A stretch of DNA of 13,263 nt from Gammaproteobacteria bacterium (lineage in GTDB: Bacteria; Pseudomonadota; Gammaproteobacteria; Pseudomonadales; Halieaceae). A model generated the notes under the pieces. It saw nothing but the letters and a program-made list of their open reading frames with translations. It was not told where the DNA came from and searched no databases. Shown here one piece after another: positions 1 to 8,311 of the stretch. Where the stretch lies: contig JAAEZV010000023.1 of NCBI GenBank assembly GCA_018222695.1, forward strand, positions 1 to 13,263, written 5' to 3'. A program made the translations under genes and the position numbers. The stretch's first letter is position 1; each line of letters opens with the position of its first letter.

Positions 1-69
1 ATTGAAGCCGCAACCACAGGAAAGAAATTAGCAATTCCTGGCGCAAAACGTAATAAAGTTCTTTTTTAG
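1..69 (+). CDS. Possible 3' end of a gene entering from the left (partial)
   Basis: Frame 1 is open from the window edge for 22 codons to TAG at 67-69. It ends in a basic, glycine/proline-containing tail (GKKLAIPGAKRNKVLF). This loosely recalls the 'PG..NK' pattern near the C-terminus of some short-chain dehydrogenases, but the stretch is far too short to assign a family. Codons are AT-rich (GGA, AAA, TTA, GCA, ATT, CCT), unlike the GC-rich genes to the right. The gene would be convergent with the alpha-hydroxy-acid oxidase. An open frame this short can occur by chance, so the call is tentative. Confidence 0.28.
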   Translation: MEAATTGKKLAIPGAKRNKVLF

Positions 70-161
70 AATTTTAAGAAACGCGACGAATCGGTATTTT
101 TGGCGGGTTTAGCGCTGCGACCGCGATACAGCGATCACAAAGTCAGCCCTGGAAGGGAATA
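70..161. other. Short intergenic gap, no clear terminator
   Basis: This stretch lies between the possible plus-strand gene tail and the stop of the minus-strand oxidase. A 5-bp stem (CGCTG/CAGCG, roughly 113-138) is present, but no T-run follows it on either strand, so I do not call an intrinsic terminator. No small ORF or RNA gene is recognised. The first part continues the AT-rich composition of the left edge. Confidence 0.4.
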
Positions 162-1316
162 TTAGCGGAACCGAAGGTTCGCCCTACTGAGATCGCTGAT
201 CGTTTTCGCGCCCATCAGCTTCATATCGCGCACCAGCTCACTCTGCATGTTAGTAAGCGCTCGCTCTACTCCAGCCTGGCCGGCGCCAGCCAGCGCATAA
301 AGATACCAACGGCCACCAGAGCACGCCTTCGCGCCAACAGAAAGGGCCTTCAGGACATGGGTACCCCGCTGTATGCCCCCATCACAGATCACATCGATCT
401 GATCACCCACAGCGTCAACAATCTCCGCCAGCTGATCAAAGGGGGAGCGGCTGCCATCGAGCTGGCGACCGCCATGGTTAGATACCATAATGGCATCCGC
501 TCCGATCTCGACCGCCTTTTTGGCATCTTCCACCGACATGATCCCCTTTAAACAAAAGGCTTTGCCCCAACGCTCCCGCACTTCTGCGGCGGCGTCCCAG
601 TCCATGGTCTGGTCTAGCATGGTGGAGAAGTAATCGGATACCGAGATGCTGACGTTGGAGCCCTCGGGAATATGGTCTTTCAGGTTAGACAGCTCAAACG
701 GCTCCCTCAGCAGGTAATTCAGTGTCCAGCTGGGGTGCGTGGCGAAACTTAACAAACTGGAAGGGGTGAGTCGCGGCGGCGAGGTAAACCCCGTCCACAG
801 GTCGCGCTCGCGATTGCCGCCTACGATGGTGTCGACCGTCAACGCCAGCGCATCAAATCCTGCGTCCCGGCATCGATCGATCATGCCCCAGGTGAGCGCC
901 TTGTCCTTGTGGTAATACAACTGAAAGATCTTTGGGGTGCGAATCGTCTCGCCGATCTCCTCGATCCCCACTGTGGCCAGAGAAGAGATACCAAATAGCG
1001 TATTGAAGGCCTCTGCCGCGCGGCCCACCGCGCGTTCTCCATCATGGTGAAACAGCCGCTGCAACGCGGTAGGCGAGAGAAACAGGGGCATATCCATCGG
1101 GATACCCATGACGGTGGTCGACAGATCGATGTTCTCGACCCCAGCCAGCACATTGGGCACCAGATCGCAGGCCTCATACGCCTCGGTATTGCGCCGGTAG
1201 GTCACTTCGTCATCGGCGGCGCCGTCGATGTAATGAAAGATCGGGCCCGGCAACCGGGCCTTGGCCAGTCGTCGGAACTGCGCGGTGTTGTAGCAGTCGG
1301 AGAGTGTGATCCCCAT
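162..1316 (-). CDS. FMN-dependent alpha-hydroxy-acid oxidase/dehydrogenase (LldD/glycolate oxidase family)
   Basis: The product (384 aa) should oxidise an L-2-hydroxy acid to the 2-keto acid with FMN. Family landmarks are in the right order: Tyr29 in the N-terminal HYIDGAADDE motif, the FQLYY segment, Asp in LTVDT followed by RERD, Lys257 in CLKG, and the active-site NHGGRQLDG with His281 and Arg284. The Lys-His spacing of 24 equals that of spinach glycolate oxidase (K230/H254/R257). The FMN-phosphate region DGGIQRG and the later GGR are present. Departures from the common pattern are His at the position of glycolate-oxidase Tyr129 (LYYH), Ile after LTVDT where Pro is common, and GGRWY for GRP. 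L-lactate, glycolate, mandelate or another acid could be the substrate; sequence alone does not decide. ATG 1316 has GGAG 6 nt upstream. It is the last gene of the tusA-perM-M16 operon, 22 nt after the protease stop. Confidence 0.9.
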   Translation of the reverse strand: MGITLSDCYNTAQFRRLAKARLPGPIFHYIDGAADDEVTYRRNTEAYEACDLVPNVLAGVENIDLSTTVMGIPMDMPLFLSPTALQRLFHHDGERAVGRAAEAFNTLFGISSLATVGIEEIGETIRTPKIFQLYYHKDKALTWGMIDRCRDAGFDALALTVDTIVGGNRERDLWTGFTSPPRLTPSSLLSFATHPSWTLNYLLREPFELSNLKDHIPEGSNVSISVSDYFSTMLDQTMDWDAAAEVRERWGKAFCLKGIMSVEDAKKAVEIGADAIMVSNHGGRQLDGSRSPFDQLAEIVDAVGDQIDVICDGGIQRGTHVLKALSVGAKACSGGRWYLYALAGAGQAGVERALTNMQSELVRDMKLMGAKTISDLSRANLRFR

Positions 1317-1338
1317 GTTCTACTCCGGCTCAGTGGGT

Positions 1339-4284
1339 TCAGTCGAGCGGCTGCAGCGGCATCTGCTCGTGGAAGGCCTCGACACTATCAATCACGGTCG
1401 CGCCGTCAATCGTGGCGAAAGGCTCCGCCTGCCAGCGCTCACCCCGCATCTGAATCAAGATACGGCTTGGGTCGCTCGATAATACCGTCGCGCGATAGTA
1501 GTCCCGCATGGCATCCAACGATACCGCCTCCACCGCAGCGATCATCTCAGCGCGGCTAGAGAAATCATAACGCTCGCGGTTCCAGTCCCCGATAAAGGGC
1601 CCAGCTTCGTCAGAGAGGTTGGTGGGCGGTTCGGTCAGTTGGGTGAGCACACCCGACTTCAGATTGGCAAACTGGTCTTCGGTCAGCTCGTCGAGCATCA
1701 GCGCATATTCTGCTGCGAACGCCTCAAACCGCTGGAGCATGGCAACCGGCCCTTTGACCGGCGTCTGAATGTAAAAACCGATCATCGGGTGATCCTGCAA
1801 GGTCGTGGTGAGACCACCGGCTGCGTAACCCAACTGCTCCTCGGTGCGCAGGGTATCGAAAGCCCGGTTCCGGAGGTGCCTGGCCAACACCCGTCCTGTC
1901 GCCTCGTTGGCCACCGTCGCCTCGGGCGCTGCATAGAGCAGCATCATGCCCAAATCCTCAACAGGTAGATCCGTATTTTTGACCAGCGTCTGACCCGGCA
2001 CCGGCGCATACACGCGTTCACGAATATACTCCGTCGCACCCGTTCGTTCCTGGGGTATGGCGCTCTGCAGCGTTTGCGTCAGGTCTTTGGCAAAGGCTTG
2101 ATCGTAGTTACCAAACAGATACACGCGGATCAGCGCCGTATCCAGAACACGCTCGACAAAGGCATTGAAGCGCGCCGGCGTGACCTCCGCCACCGCATCG
2201 AGCAGGGAGGCCTCATCATAAAAGCCGGTGCGGGTCAGGCTGGAAAGGGTCCTGCCCAGCTGCCTAAAAGGGAGTTCGCGCTTGCGGTTCTCGAGTCCGC
2301 GAACAAAGCGATCAATCGCCTGATCCAACGCCTGCTGATCCGGGTCAACCCGGAGCCCCGCCAGCGCCGCAATCAGCAGTTCCGGCTGCTTATCGGTAAA
2401 ACCGGAGATGGAAAGGCGCAGGCCTTCATCGAGGCCGAGGCTGAGACCCATCCCTGCGATGCTGGCTTCATTGATCAACGCCGTCTGCTGCAGGCCGTAT
2501 AAATCTGACCACAGCACCATCATGACCGCCGCATCAACCTCCTGCTGGCGCAGCGGCGAATTCAAATAGACCTGTGCATAACCCCGCGGCAGGTCGGCAA
2601 ACGCCTCACTGCCCTGTAACCAGACACTGAGACCGGGCTCATCGATAATCTGTCTGGGCTCGCTGTTTGTGTTCGCCAGCTCAAACTGCTCGGGTAGCAA
2701 CCGGTTCTGTGCCGGTAGCGCCAGCTGATACTCGGCCGTCTGGGTTTTCAATACCTGCGCATCGGGCACGGCCAGCGGCTCAATCGCATATTGGCCCTCA
2801 TAAAAATAGAGGCTCTCGGAGACCGGCTGCGCCTGGTCGATTTCCCAGACATGGAGCCGCTCCGGGACCAACTGCGCCAGCACCGCCTCCACCGCTTCAC
2901 CGTCGAACCCGGTGAATCGATAAGGTGCCTCAATGGCATATTGCGCGGGATAGGTCTGCATCGCCCGGGTCAGTTCGTGGGCGTAAGTGAAGTCATCCAT
3001 TTTTTCGAGGAAACGAAAACGATTCGCAAGCGAGGTGCCGAACTCTTCGGCATAGCGATCATCAACACCCTGCTCACGCAGCATGTCGAGATATCCCAGC
3101 AGCATGGCGGTGATGTCGTCCCGATGCGCAAGGCCCTCTGGCGTCAGCTGCACTGAAAAAGTAAACAACCCGTAGTTTCCGTAGCGCGCGGGATCGGCGC
3201 TCACGATCAACGCGCTGGCCCAGCCCAGATCCCGTAGTCGCACCGCTGGCGTATCGGGCATTTCAGAGCCCAGAATGTACGACAGGTATTCACTGGGCTT
3301 GGTGTCGTAGAGGTCACTGTTGTTATCGATAATGAAATCGAGCCGAAGCTCGCGGGTGTCATCCTGAGGCGCGTAGCGCACGCGCTTGGCACCGACTTCT
3401 GCAAAATCGATCGCGGCCGACATTTCAGGCCGAACTGCCTGCTTGTTGGGGATCTCGCCAAAGTGGGTCTCAGCGAGTGCCTGCAACGCGGGCAGCGGCA
3501 GGTTGCCGATGAGCGATGCTTTCATCAGATTGGCGCTGTAATACTGCTCGAAAAACGCCACCGTGGCGGCGTGCAGTCCGCCCTCGGTTTTATCGGCGAG
3601 GGACTCAAGATTGCCAATCTGGAAACGGTTGGCAGGGTGATCGCCCAATAGCTGACGCGCCAGCCGGTAGATAATGCGGAAGTCTTGCTCGCGGCGCATC
3701 GACCACTCGGCATTCACCGCGTTCTTCTCTTTGTCGATGTAGGTCGGGTCCAGCAATGGATCGGTAAAGAAGCTCGAGAAGCGATCCAACGCCTCGGGCA
3801 AGGCGTCGTTCTCGACCATCATCATGTAATTGGTGATGTCGAGGCCGGTGTAGGCATTGGTCATGCCACCGTGCTCCGCGGTGAAGGCCATAAAGCCATC
3901 GGGCTCGGGGAACTGTGCGGACCCCATGAACAGCATGTGCTCAAGATAGTGGGCCATCCCGGGATAATCCTCGGGATCGGAAGCGGCACCCAAACCGACA
4001 CTCAAAGCGGCCGCCGATTTCTCTGCGGTCGGATCCGACACCAGCATGACTTCAAGCCCATTTGCCAGTTCGATCAGGTCGTATGCCCGATCATCGTTGG
4101 GGCTCACCACGACTGCAGGCTCAGCCGTCTCCGGTGTATAGGCCGACTGGCCACAGGCGACCAGCGCGGCGCTCAGCAGCAGCGCGCCGCACAGTCGGTG
4201 ACACCGAGAAGCACAGACCGCTGGGATGCTCGCGAATATTCGTACCAAATGGAGAGTAGACACGTCCATGAATGATGTACTCAT
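1339..4284 (-). CDS. M16 (pitrilysin/insulysin-like) zinc metalloprotease, predicted lipoprotein
   Basis: The 981-aa product has the length of pitrilysin/insulysin single-chain M16 enzymes. The inverted zinc motif HYLEH is at residues 112-116. The third ligand Glu193 (in NAVNAEW) lies 81 residues after the first His, exactly as His108/Glu189 in human insulysin, and Glu186 matches its Glu182. In the C-terminal half, Arg813 and Tyr820 in RTEEQLGY match insulysin Arg824/Tyr831, which help bind substrate. The N-terminus has a hydrophobic stretch ending in a lipobox (ALVAC, Cys44) followed by Gly-Gln, so an outer-membrane or periplasm-facing lipoprotein is expected that degrades peptides or misfolded envelope proteins. 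I chose ATG 4284, 22 nt after the perM stop. An upstream in-frame ATG at 4434 would overlap perM by 128 nt and bury the signal peptide. ATG 4269 is a second choice. The pre-lipobox region is long (43 aa), so the true start could be slightly later. Confidence 0.9.
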   Translation of the reverse strand: MSTSFMDVSTLHLVRIFASIPAVCASRCHRLCGALLLSAALVACGQSAYTPETAEPAVVVSPNDDRAYDLIELANGLEVMLVSDPTAEKSAAALSVGLGAASDPEDYPGMAHYLEHMLFMGSAQFPEPDGFMAFTAEHGGMTNAYTGLDITNYMMMVENDALPEALDRFSSFFTDPLLDPTYIDKEKNAVNAEWSMRREQDFRIIYRLARQLLGDHPANRFQIGNLESLADKTEGGLHAATVAFFEQYYSANLMKASLIGNLPLPALQALAETHFGEIPNKQAVRPEMSAAIDFAEVGAKRVRYAPQDDTRELRLDFIIDNNSDLYDTKPSEYLSYILGSEMPDTPAVRLRDLGWASALIVSADPARYGNYGLFTFSVQLTPEGLAHRDDITAMLLGYLDMLREQGVDDRYAEEFGTSLANRFRFLEKMDDFTYAHELTRAMQTYPAQYAIEAPYRFTGFDGEAVEAVLAQLVPERLHVWEIDQAQPVSESLYFYEGQYAIEPLAVPDAQVLKTQTAEYQLALPAQNRLLPEQFELANTNSEPRQIIDEPGLSVWLQGSEAFADLPRGYAQVYLNSPLRQQEVDAAVMMVLWSDLYGLQQTALINEASIAGMGLSLGLDEGLRLSISGFTDKQPELLIAALAGLRVDPDQQALDQAIDRFVRGLENRKRELPFRQLGRTLSSLTRTGFYDEASLLDAVAEVTPARFNAFVERVLDTALIRVYLFGNYDQAFAKDLTQTLQSAIPQERTGATEYIRERVYAPVPGQTLVKNTDLPVEDLGMMLLYAAPEATVANEATGRVLARHLRNRAFDTLRTEEQLGYAAGGLTTTLQDHPMIGFYIQTPVKGPVAMLQRFEAFAAEYALMLDELTEDQFANLKSGVLTQLTEPPTNLSDEAGPFIGDWNRERYDFSSRAEMIAAVEAVSLDAMRDYYRATVLSSDPSRILIQMRGERWQAEPFATIDGATVIDSVEAFHEQMPLQPLD

Positions 4285-4306
4285 CGATAAGGATCTCTTG
4301 GTTAAT

Positions 4307-5374
4307 TCATGAGGAAACAGCGAGCGAGTCGCTGGATGGCCAGGCTGACAAAATGGCATTGACCAACGTTGCCAGAGGTATAGCGAAAAAGACGCCCCAC
4401 AACCCCCACAGCCCGCCGAAAAATAAGACCGCAATCACAATCGCGACCGGATGCAAATTGACCGCCTCGGAAAAGAGGAGCGGCACCAACACGTTGCCAT
4501 CGAGCACCTGTATCAGCAGATACGCGCCGACGACCCAGTAAAAATCTGGCGTGACGCCAAATTGAAAATAAGCGACGACGACCACGGGAATGGTCACCAA
4601 CGCGGCGCCGATATAAGGCACGATCACAGAGAACCCCACCAGCAGTCCCAACAGCGCCGCGTAGTTCAGGGAGAATATCGCAAAGACCACGTAGGACGCG
4701 CCGCCGATGATCAACACCTCAATGCCCTTGCCCCGGGCATAGTTGGCGAATTGCAGATTCAATTCCGACCAGATCCGCTCGAGCAGCGGCCTCTTGGCGG
4801 GCAAGAAACTGGCAAACCAGCCGGTCAGCTGCTCGCGGTCCTTGAGAAAGAAAAACACCATTAAAGGAATCAGAATCAGGTAAACGATGGCCGCCAGCAC
4901 ACTCGGAATCGAGCTCAGACCCTTGGTCACCAGTATCTGTCCCACCGAAGCCATTTCGGCCTGAATAGCCGCCGTAAGCTCGTTGACCTGCTGCTGGGTA
5001 AAAAAGACCGGGTACTCCTCCGGGAGCGTTACCAGCACCTTGCGCCATGCCTCGATAATCGCCGGGGCTTCGCGCACCAGCGCCACGAGCTGTCGCCAGA
5101 CTAGCGGCGCCAGGCCGAACAGCACGGCAAAAAAACCACCAAGAAACAGTAAGGTGGAAAACGCGACACTCAGCTCTCCGGGCAAGCCCCGCTGTCTCAG
5201 GACATTGGCAACGCCTTGCATCAAGTAAGCCAGAATGACCGCAACCAGCACCGGCGCGAGAATGTCGCCGAAAAACAGCATGACAGCAAAGGCCACCGTC
5301 AACATCACGAGCAGAATAACGGCCTCTTCCTCGCTCAGATAACGCTGGTACCACCTCGTCAGTACTTCTTTCAC
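4307..5374 (-). CDS. perM: AI-2E family transporter / PerM-type permease
   Basis: This is a polytopic inner-membrane protein of 355 aa with hydrophobic blocks near residues 18-52, 68-95, 155-178, 215-270 and 280-345, giving about eight helices. Family marks include FFFLKDRE after the central helix and the strongly conserved C-terminal stretch starting at Asp292 (DGNVLVPLLFSEAVNLHP), then GGLWGLWGVFFAIPLA. The C-terminal half closely matches what I remember of E. coli PerM. The family includes AI-2 exporters and Na+/H+ antiporters, and no substrate can be named here. The start is GTG 5374 with an AGGAG Shine-Dalgarno 7 nt upstream, 16 nt after the tusA stop. E. coli perM is next to bepA and the same proximity holds here, which supports orthology and a link with envelope maintenance. 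Confidence 0.9.
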   Translation of the reverse strand: MKEVLTRWYQRYLSEEEAVILLVMLTVAFAVMLFFGDILAPVLVAVILAYLMQGVANVLRQRGLPGELSVAFSTLLFLGGFFAVLFGLAPLVWRQLVALVREAPAIIEAWRKVLVTLPEEYPVFFTQQQVNELTAAIQAEMASVGQILVTKGLSSIPSVLAAIVYLILIPLMVFFFLKDREQLTGWFASFLPAKRPLLERIWSELNLQFANYARGKGIEVLIIGGASYVVFAIFSLNYAALLGLLVGFSVIVPYIGAALVTIPVVVVAYFQFGVTPDFYWVVGAYLLIQVLDGNVLVPLLFSEAVNLHPVAIVIAVLFFGGLWGLWGVFFAIPLATLVNAILSAWPSSDSLAVSS

Positions 5375-5390
5375 GCTGCGACTCCTTGAT

Positions 5391-5630
5391 TCAGGCCTTG
5401 GTGATAGTCAGCTTCAGCACGTCATCGGCCAACCGCTCACACTCCACGACATGACCCGCCAAACGCGCAAAACTCTCAAAGTCCCGCTCCGAGCCCGCAT
5501 CGGTCGACAACACCTCCAATACCGCGCCGGAAGGCAGTGCACTGAGCGCACGCTTGGCCATCAGCAGCGGCATGGGGCATCGCTCCCCCCGCGCGTCGAC
5601 CGACTCGGCGGGTGGGGTGTGATTGGACAT
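5391..5630 (-). CDS. tusA: TusA family sulfur-carrier protein
   Basis: This small protein (79 aa) has the TusA/SirA/YeeD fold signature: VDARGERCPMPLL near the N-terminus, with Cys18 in CPxP as the sulfur-accepting residue. Family members carry persulfide sulfur from cysteine desulfurase to tRNA thiolation, molybdenum-cofactor or other sulfur pathways. As I recall, the P. aeruginosa protein in the same context (next to bepA and nadA) affects molybdenum homeostasis, so this could be that subgroup and not the tRNA-thiolation TusA. It is the first gene of the minus-strand operon, divergent from bepA. No good Shine-Dalgarno precedes ATG 5630 (the leader ends CCCTGTCC), so initiation may be weak or depend on a short leader. 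Confidence 0.88.
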   Translation of the reverse strand: MSNHTPPAESVDARGERCPMPLLMAKRALSALPSGAVLEVLSTDAGSERDFESFARLAGHVVECERLADDVLKLTITKA

Positions 5631-5647
5631 GGACAGGGACCCGATCG

Positions 5648-5690
5648 TCAGGGGGCGGGGAGTATATCGCTTATTGCTTCAGGGGGGGTT
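5648..5690. promoter_or_regulatory. Candidate tusA promoter -10 inside a G-rich direct repeat
   Basis: In the 125-bp gap between divergent tusA and bepA, the minus strand has TATACT at 5666-5661, a five-of-six match to TATAAT, about 30 nt upstream of the tusA ATG. No convincing -35 lies 16-18 bp above it. Two plus-strand copies of TCAGGGGG-N-GG start at 5648 and 5679, 31 bp (about three helical turns) apart, flanking that -10. They could be an activator or repressor site. I see no clear rightward promoter for bepA. Confidence 0.3.
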
Positions 5691-5755
5691 CCGGCATGAA
5701 TTTTCACACTCGCTTCAAGCTCCCGGCGACAGCCCAAGTAAGCTAGAGTGCGGCC

Positions 5756-7240
5756 ATGCACCGCCGCCTACCCACCCCGTTGCACCGGGTCTTTTCCAGC
5801 CTGATCTGCCTACTCCTGATCTGCGGCGTACTGCTGTCTCCGGGTAGCCGGGCCGTGACCGAGGATCTCAAGATCCCCAACCTGGGCGAATCCAGTACCA
5901 GTTTGTTCTCTGCAGACTACGAATATCAATTAGGTCGCATGTGGCTGCGGAGCTTCCGGGGGCAGGCACCCCTGCTCAACGATCCGCTGATGCACAGCTA
6001 TTTGGAAAATCTGGTTTTCGAGCTGGTGCAGCACAGTGAACTTCAGGACCGCCGCATTGAGCTGGTGATCGTCGACAACCCGACGATCAACGCCTTCGCG
6101 GTACCGGGCGGCGTGATCGGTGTGCACAGCGGCTTGTTCCAGTACGCTGAAACCGAGGACGAGTTCGCAACGGTCATGGCGCACGAAATCGCGCACCTCA
6201 GCCAACGTCACTTCTCCCGTCGTATGGAACTCGCGCAGGAGCAGGGCCCGATGCAATTGGCGGGACTGTTGGCCGGAGTGCTACTGGCCGCCACCGTCGG
6301 CACCGACGCAGGTCTCGCAGCCATGACGACCGCGCAGGGGCTCGCACAGGATGCGCAACTGCGTTACAGCCGCGCCAATGAAGCGGAAGCGGACCGGGTG
6401 GGACTGCGCACGTTGTACAACGCAGGCATGGACCCCTATGCGGCGCCGCAGATGTTCGAGCGTATGTATGCCGCCACCCGCTACAGTCAGGGCGACCGCA
6501 TCCCCGAATTTCTCCGCACCCACCCCCTCTCTGAAAAACGTATTTCCGACACCCGGGCTCGCGCAATGCAGTATCCGAAACGCATTCGCGCGGTCAGCCT
6601 CGACTACCAGCTGATGCGCGCCCGGGTCGCCGTTCAGGCCGCGCAAACCCCTGAGGAAGCGGTGGCGAACTTCCGCTCGGAGGTGGAGGGGGAGTCGCTG
6701 TCCAAGGAGGCCACCACCTATGGTCTGGTGCTGGCGCTGACGGCTGCGGGGCGCGCCGATGAGGCGGCACTGGCGCTAGACAGTATCTGGTCGGGCAACA
6801 GTGATCGCATCGAGTACGTGATTGCGGATGCCGATATTGATCTGGCTAGGGGTAATACGAGCCGGGCAGTCGCGACGCTGGAACGACGCCTTGACCTCTC
6901 ACCCGGCAATCACCCGCTCACCATGTCCTACGCCAACGCGCTGCACCAAGCTGGCTCCCCTCATCTGGCCGAGGCAGTGCTCATCGAGCAGTCCCGCCGG
7001 GTGAGCAACGACCCGGGACTCTGGTACTTGCTGGCGGAGGTTCAGGGATTGGCTGGCAATATCGTGGGCCTGCACCGCTCACGGGCCGAGTACTTCATTT
7101 TGGTCAACGCGCTGGATGCTGCCGAGCGACAGCTTAGCTATGCCTCAAATCTGGTCGGCAACGACTTCACCACCTCATCGCTGATCAATGAACGACTCAG
7201 AGACATTCAGGACATGCGCGCCGAAATGGATACGGGCTGA
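5756..7240 (+). CDS. bepA: BepA-like periplasmic M48 metalloprotease/chaperone with TPR domain
   Basis: The protein (494 aa) starts with a Sec signal peptide: basic n-region, hydrophobic core about residues 12-28, likely cleavage after SRA at residue 33. An M48 catalytic domain follows: HEIAH at 143-147, Glu209 in NEAEAD as third zinc ligand with Asp213, and His256 in THPLSEKR at the place of the E. coli BepA 'His switch' (H246). Spacings are close to E. coli (H136/E201/H246). Residues from about 290 to the end are helical, TPR-type repeats, the part that in BepA docks on the BAM and LptD machinery. Role by homology: outer-membrane protein quality control and LptD assembly. ATG 5756 follows an AGAG-containing leader. 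It is divergent from tusA-perM and convergent with nadA, with 15 nt between stops and no room for a standard terminator. Confidence 0.92.
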   Translation: MHRRLPTPLHRVFSSLICLLLICGVLLSPGSRAVTEDLKIPNLGESSTSLFSADYEYQLGRMWLRSFRGQAPLLNDPLMHSYLENLVFELVQHSELQDRRIELVIVDNPTINAFAVPGGVIGVHSGLFQYAETEDEFATVMAHEIAHLSQRHFSRRMELAQEQGPMQLAGLLAGVLLAATVGTDAGLAAMTTAQGLAQDAQLRYSRANEAEADRVGLRTLYNAGMDPYAAPQMFERMYAATRYSQGDRIPEFLRTHPLSEKRISDTRARAMQYPKRIRAVSLDYQLMRARVAVQAAQTPEEAVANFRSEVEGESLSKEATTYGLVLALTAAGRADEAALALDSIWSGNSDRIEYVIADADIDLARGNTSRAVATLERRLDLSPGNHPLTMSYANALHQAGSPHLAEAVLIEQSRRVSNDPGLWYLLAEVQGLAGNIVGLHRSRAEYFILVNALDAAERQLSYASNLVGNDFTTSSLINERLRDIQDMRAEMDTG

Positions 7241-7255
7241 GGCTTGGCGTGAGCG

Positions 7256-8311
7256 CTATGGCTTGAGGCTCTCGGCGAAGGCCAGCATGCGCTCGAGGGG
7301 CTTCATGGCCTGCGCCGCCAAGGCCTCCGGCACTTCAATTTCGTTATCGCCACGGTCGAATACCGCGGCCATCGCTTCCAGATCGTTCATCGCCATCCAG
7401 GGGCAATTGGCGCAGCTACGACAGGTAGCCCCCTGCCCGGCCGTGGGAGCGATAATAAAGGTCTTGTCGGGAGCCGCTTGCTGTAGCTTGTAAAAGATCC
7501 CCTGATCAGTCGCCACAATGAACGTCTGGTGCGGCATCTCACAGGCGGCGCGGATAATCTGCGTGGTCGACCCCACGTGATCAGCCAACTCGATTACGGC
7601 GGCCGGAGATTCGGGGTGCACCAATACCGCAGCCTCCGGATGGACCTGCTTGAGATCGCGGATACCGCGGGCTTTGAATTCCTCGTGCACGATACAGGCG
7701 CCATCCCACAACAACACATCAGCCCCAGACTCGCGCTGCACGTAATCCCCGAGATGGCGATCCGGTGCCCAGATGATCGCTTTGTCCTGCTCTGCAAGAT
7801 GCTCGGCGACATCCAGCGCAATGCTCGACGTCACCACCCAATCGGCCCGGGCTTTGACTGCCGCTGAGGTGTTGGCGTAGACCACCACCTCGCGGTCGGG
7901 GTGCGCGTCGCAGAACGCGGAAAACTCATCGATTGGACAACCCTCGTCAAGGGAACAGGTCGCCTCCAGAGTGGGCATGAGCACCCGCTTACCCGGAGTC
8001 AGAATCTTGGCGGTCTCGCCCATGAATCTGACACCGGCGACGATCAGGGTCTCCGCCGGATGATCTCTGCCAAAACGCGCCATTTCGAGGGAGTCCGACA
8101 CACAGCCACCCGTTTCCTCAGCCAGCGCCTGAATTTCGGGCGCGGTGTAGTAGTGCGCCACAATTACCGCATTGTGGGCCTTTAAATGTCCGCGAATCGT
8201 AGACTCGAGCGCGGCCTTTCTCGCCGCTGTCAGCTCGGCCGTCTGTCGGCCATCGAGGTGCGACTGGACCTGAGCGCGGATCTGCTCGAGTTTTTCCTGG
8301 GCTATGGACAT
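7256..8311 (-). CDS. nadA: Quinolinate synthase A
   Basis: NadA condenses iminoaspartate (from NadB) with dihydroxyacetone phosphate to give quinolinate, the de novo NAD precursor, using a [4Fe-4S] cluster. The 351-aa product matches E. coli NadA along its length. The three cluster cysteines are Cys119 (TCSLDEGC), Cys206 (GACIVHEEF) and Cys303 (last Cys of CRSCANC), each six residues later than E. coli C113/C200/C297. Other conserved segments are [38 protein letters not shown] and HPESP. The start ATG 8311 has no recognisable Shine-Dalgarno; seven T residues sit directly before it, and no better in-frame start exists, since an upstream stop is close. A possible -10 (TATGCT, 8352-8347) sits in the 62-nt gap after the crotonase gene, so nadA may have its own promoter. 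Confidence 0.96.
   Translation of the reverse strand: MSIAQEKLEQIRAQVQSHLDGRQTAELTAARKAALESTIRGHLKAHNAVIVAHYYTAPEIQALAEETGGCVSDSLEMARFGRDHPAETLIVAGVRFMGETAKILTPGKRVLMPTLEATCSLDEGCPIDEFSAFCDAHPDREVVVYANTSAAVKARADWVVTSSIALDVAEHLAEQDKAIIWAPDRHLGDYVQRESGADVLLWDGACIVHEEFKARGIRDLKQVHPEAAVLVHPESPAAVIELADHVGSTTQIIRAACEMPHQTFIVATDQGIFYKLQQAAPDKTFIIAPTAGQGATCRSCANCPWMAMNDLEAMAAVFDRGDNEIEVPEALAAQAMKPLERMLAFAESLKP

Noticed and set aside
1044..1559. 171-codon plus-strand open frame across the oxidase/M16 junction
   Set aside because: It runs opposite two real genes, and its low-complexity Arg/Ser/Ala-rich C-terminus is typical of a shadow frame.
3685..4275. 196-codon plus-strand open frame opposite the M16 gene
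   Set aside because: It is antisense to a well-supported coding sequence with intact catalytic motifs; long antisense frames are common in GC-rich genes and no domain is visible.
4285..4434. N-terminal extension of the M16 protease to an ATG at 4434
   Set aside because: It overlaps perM by 128 nt, places about 93 residues before the lipobox, and looks like translated perM in another frame.
4719..5354. 211-codon minus-strand frame inside perM
   Set aside because: It is the same strand in a different frame, fully inside perM, with Arg/Ala-rich out-of-frame composition and no start context.
5651..5688. G-quadruplex in the tusA-bepA gap
   Set aside because: The G-runs fall in two blocks separated by more than 20 bases, so four evenly spaced tracts are not available.
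5623..5847. 74-codon plus-strand frame overlapping the start of bepA
   Set aside because: It is out of frame with bepA, crosses the divergent promoter gap, and lacks any recognisable motif.
7241..7255. Shared terminator between bepA and nadA
   Set aside because: Only 15 nt separate the stops and no stem with a T-run is seen on either strand.
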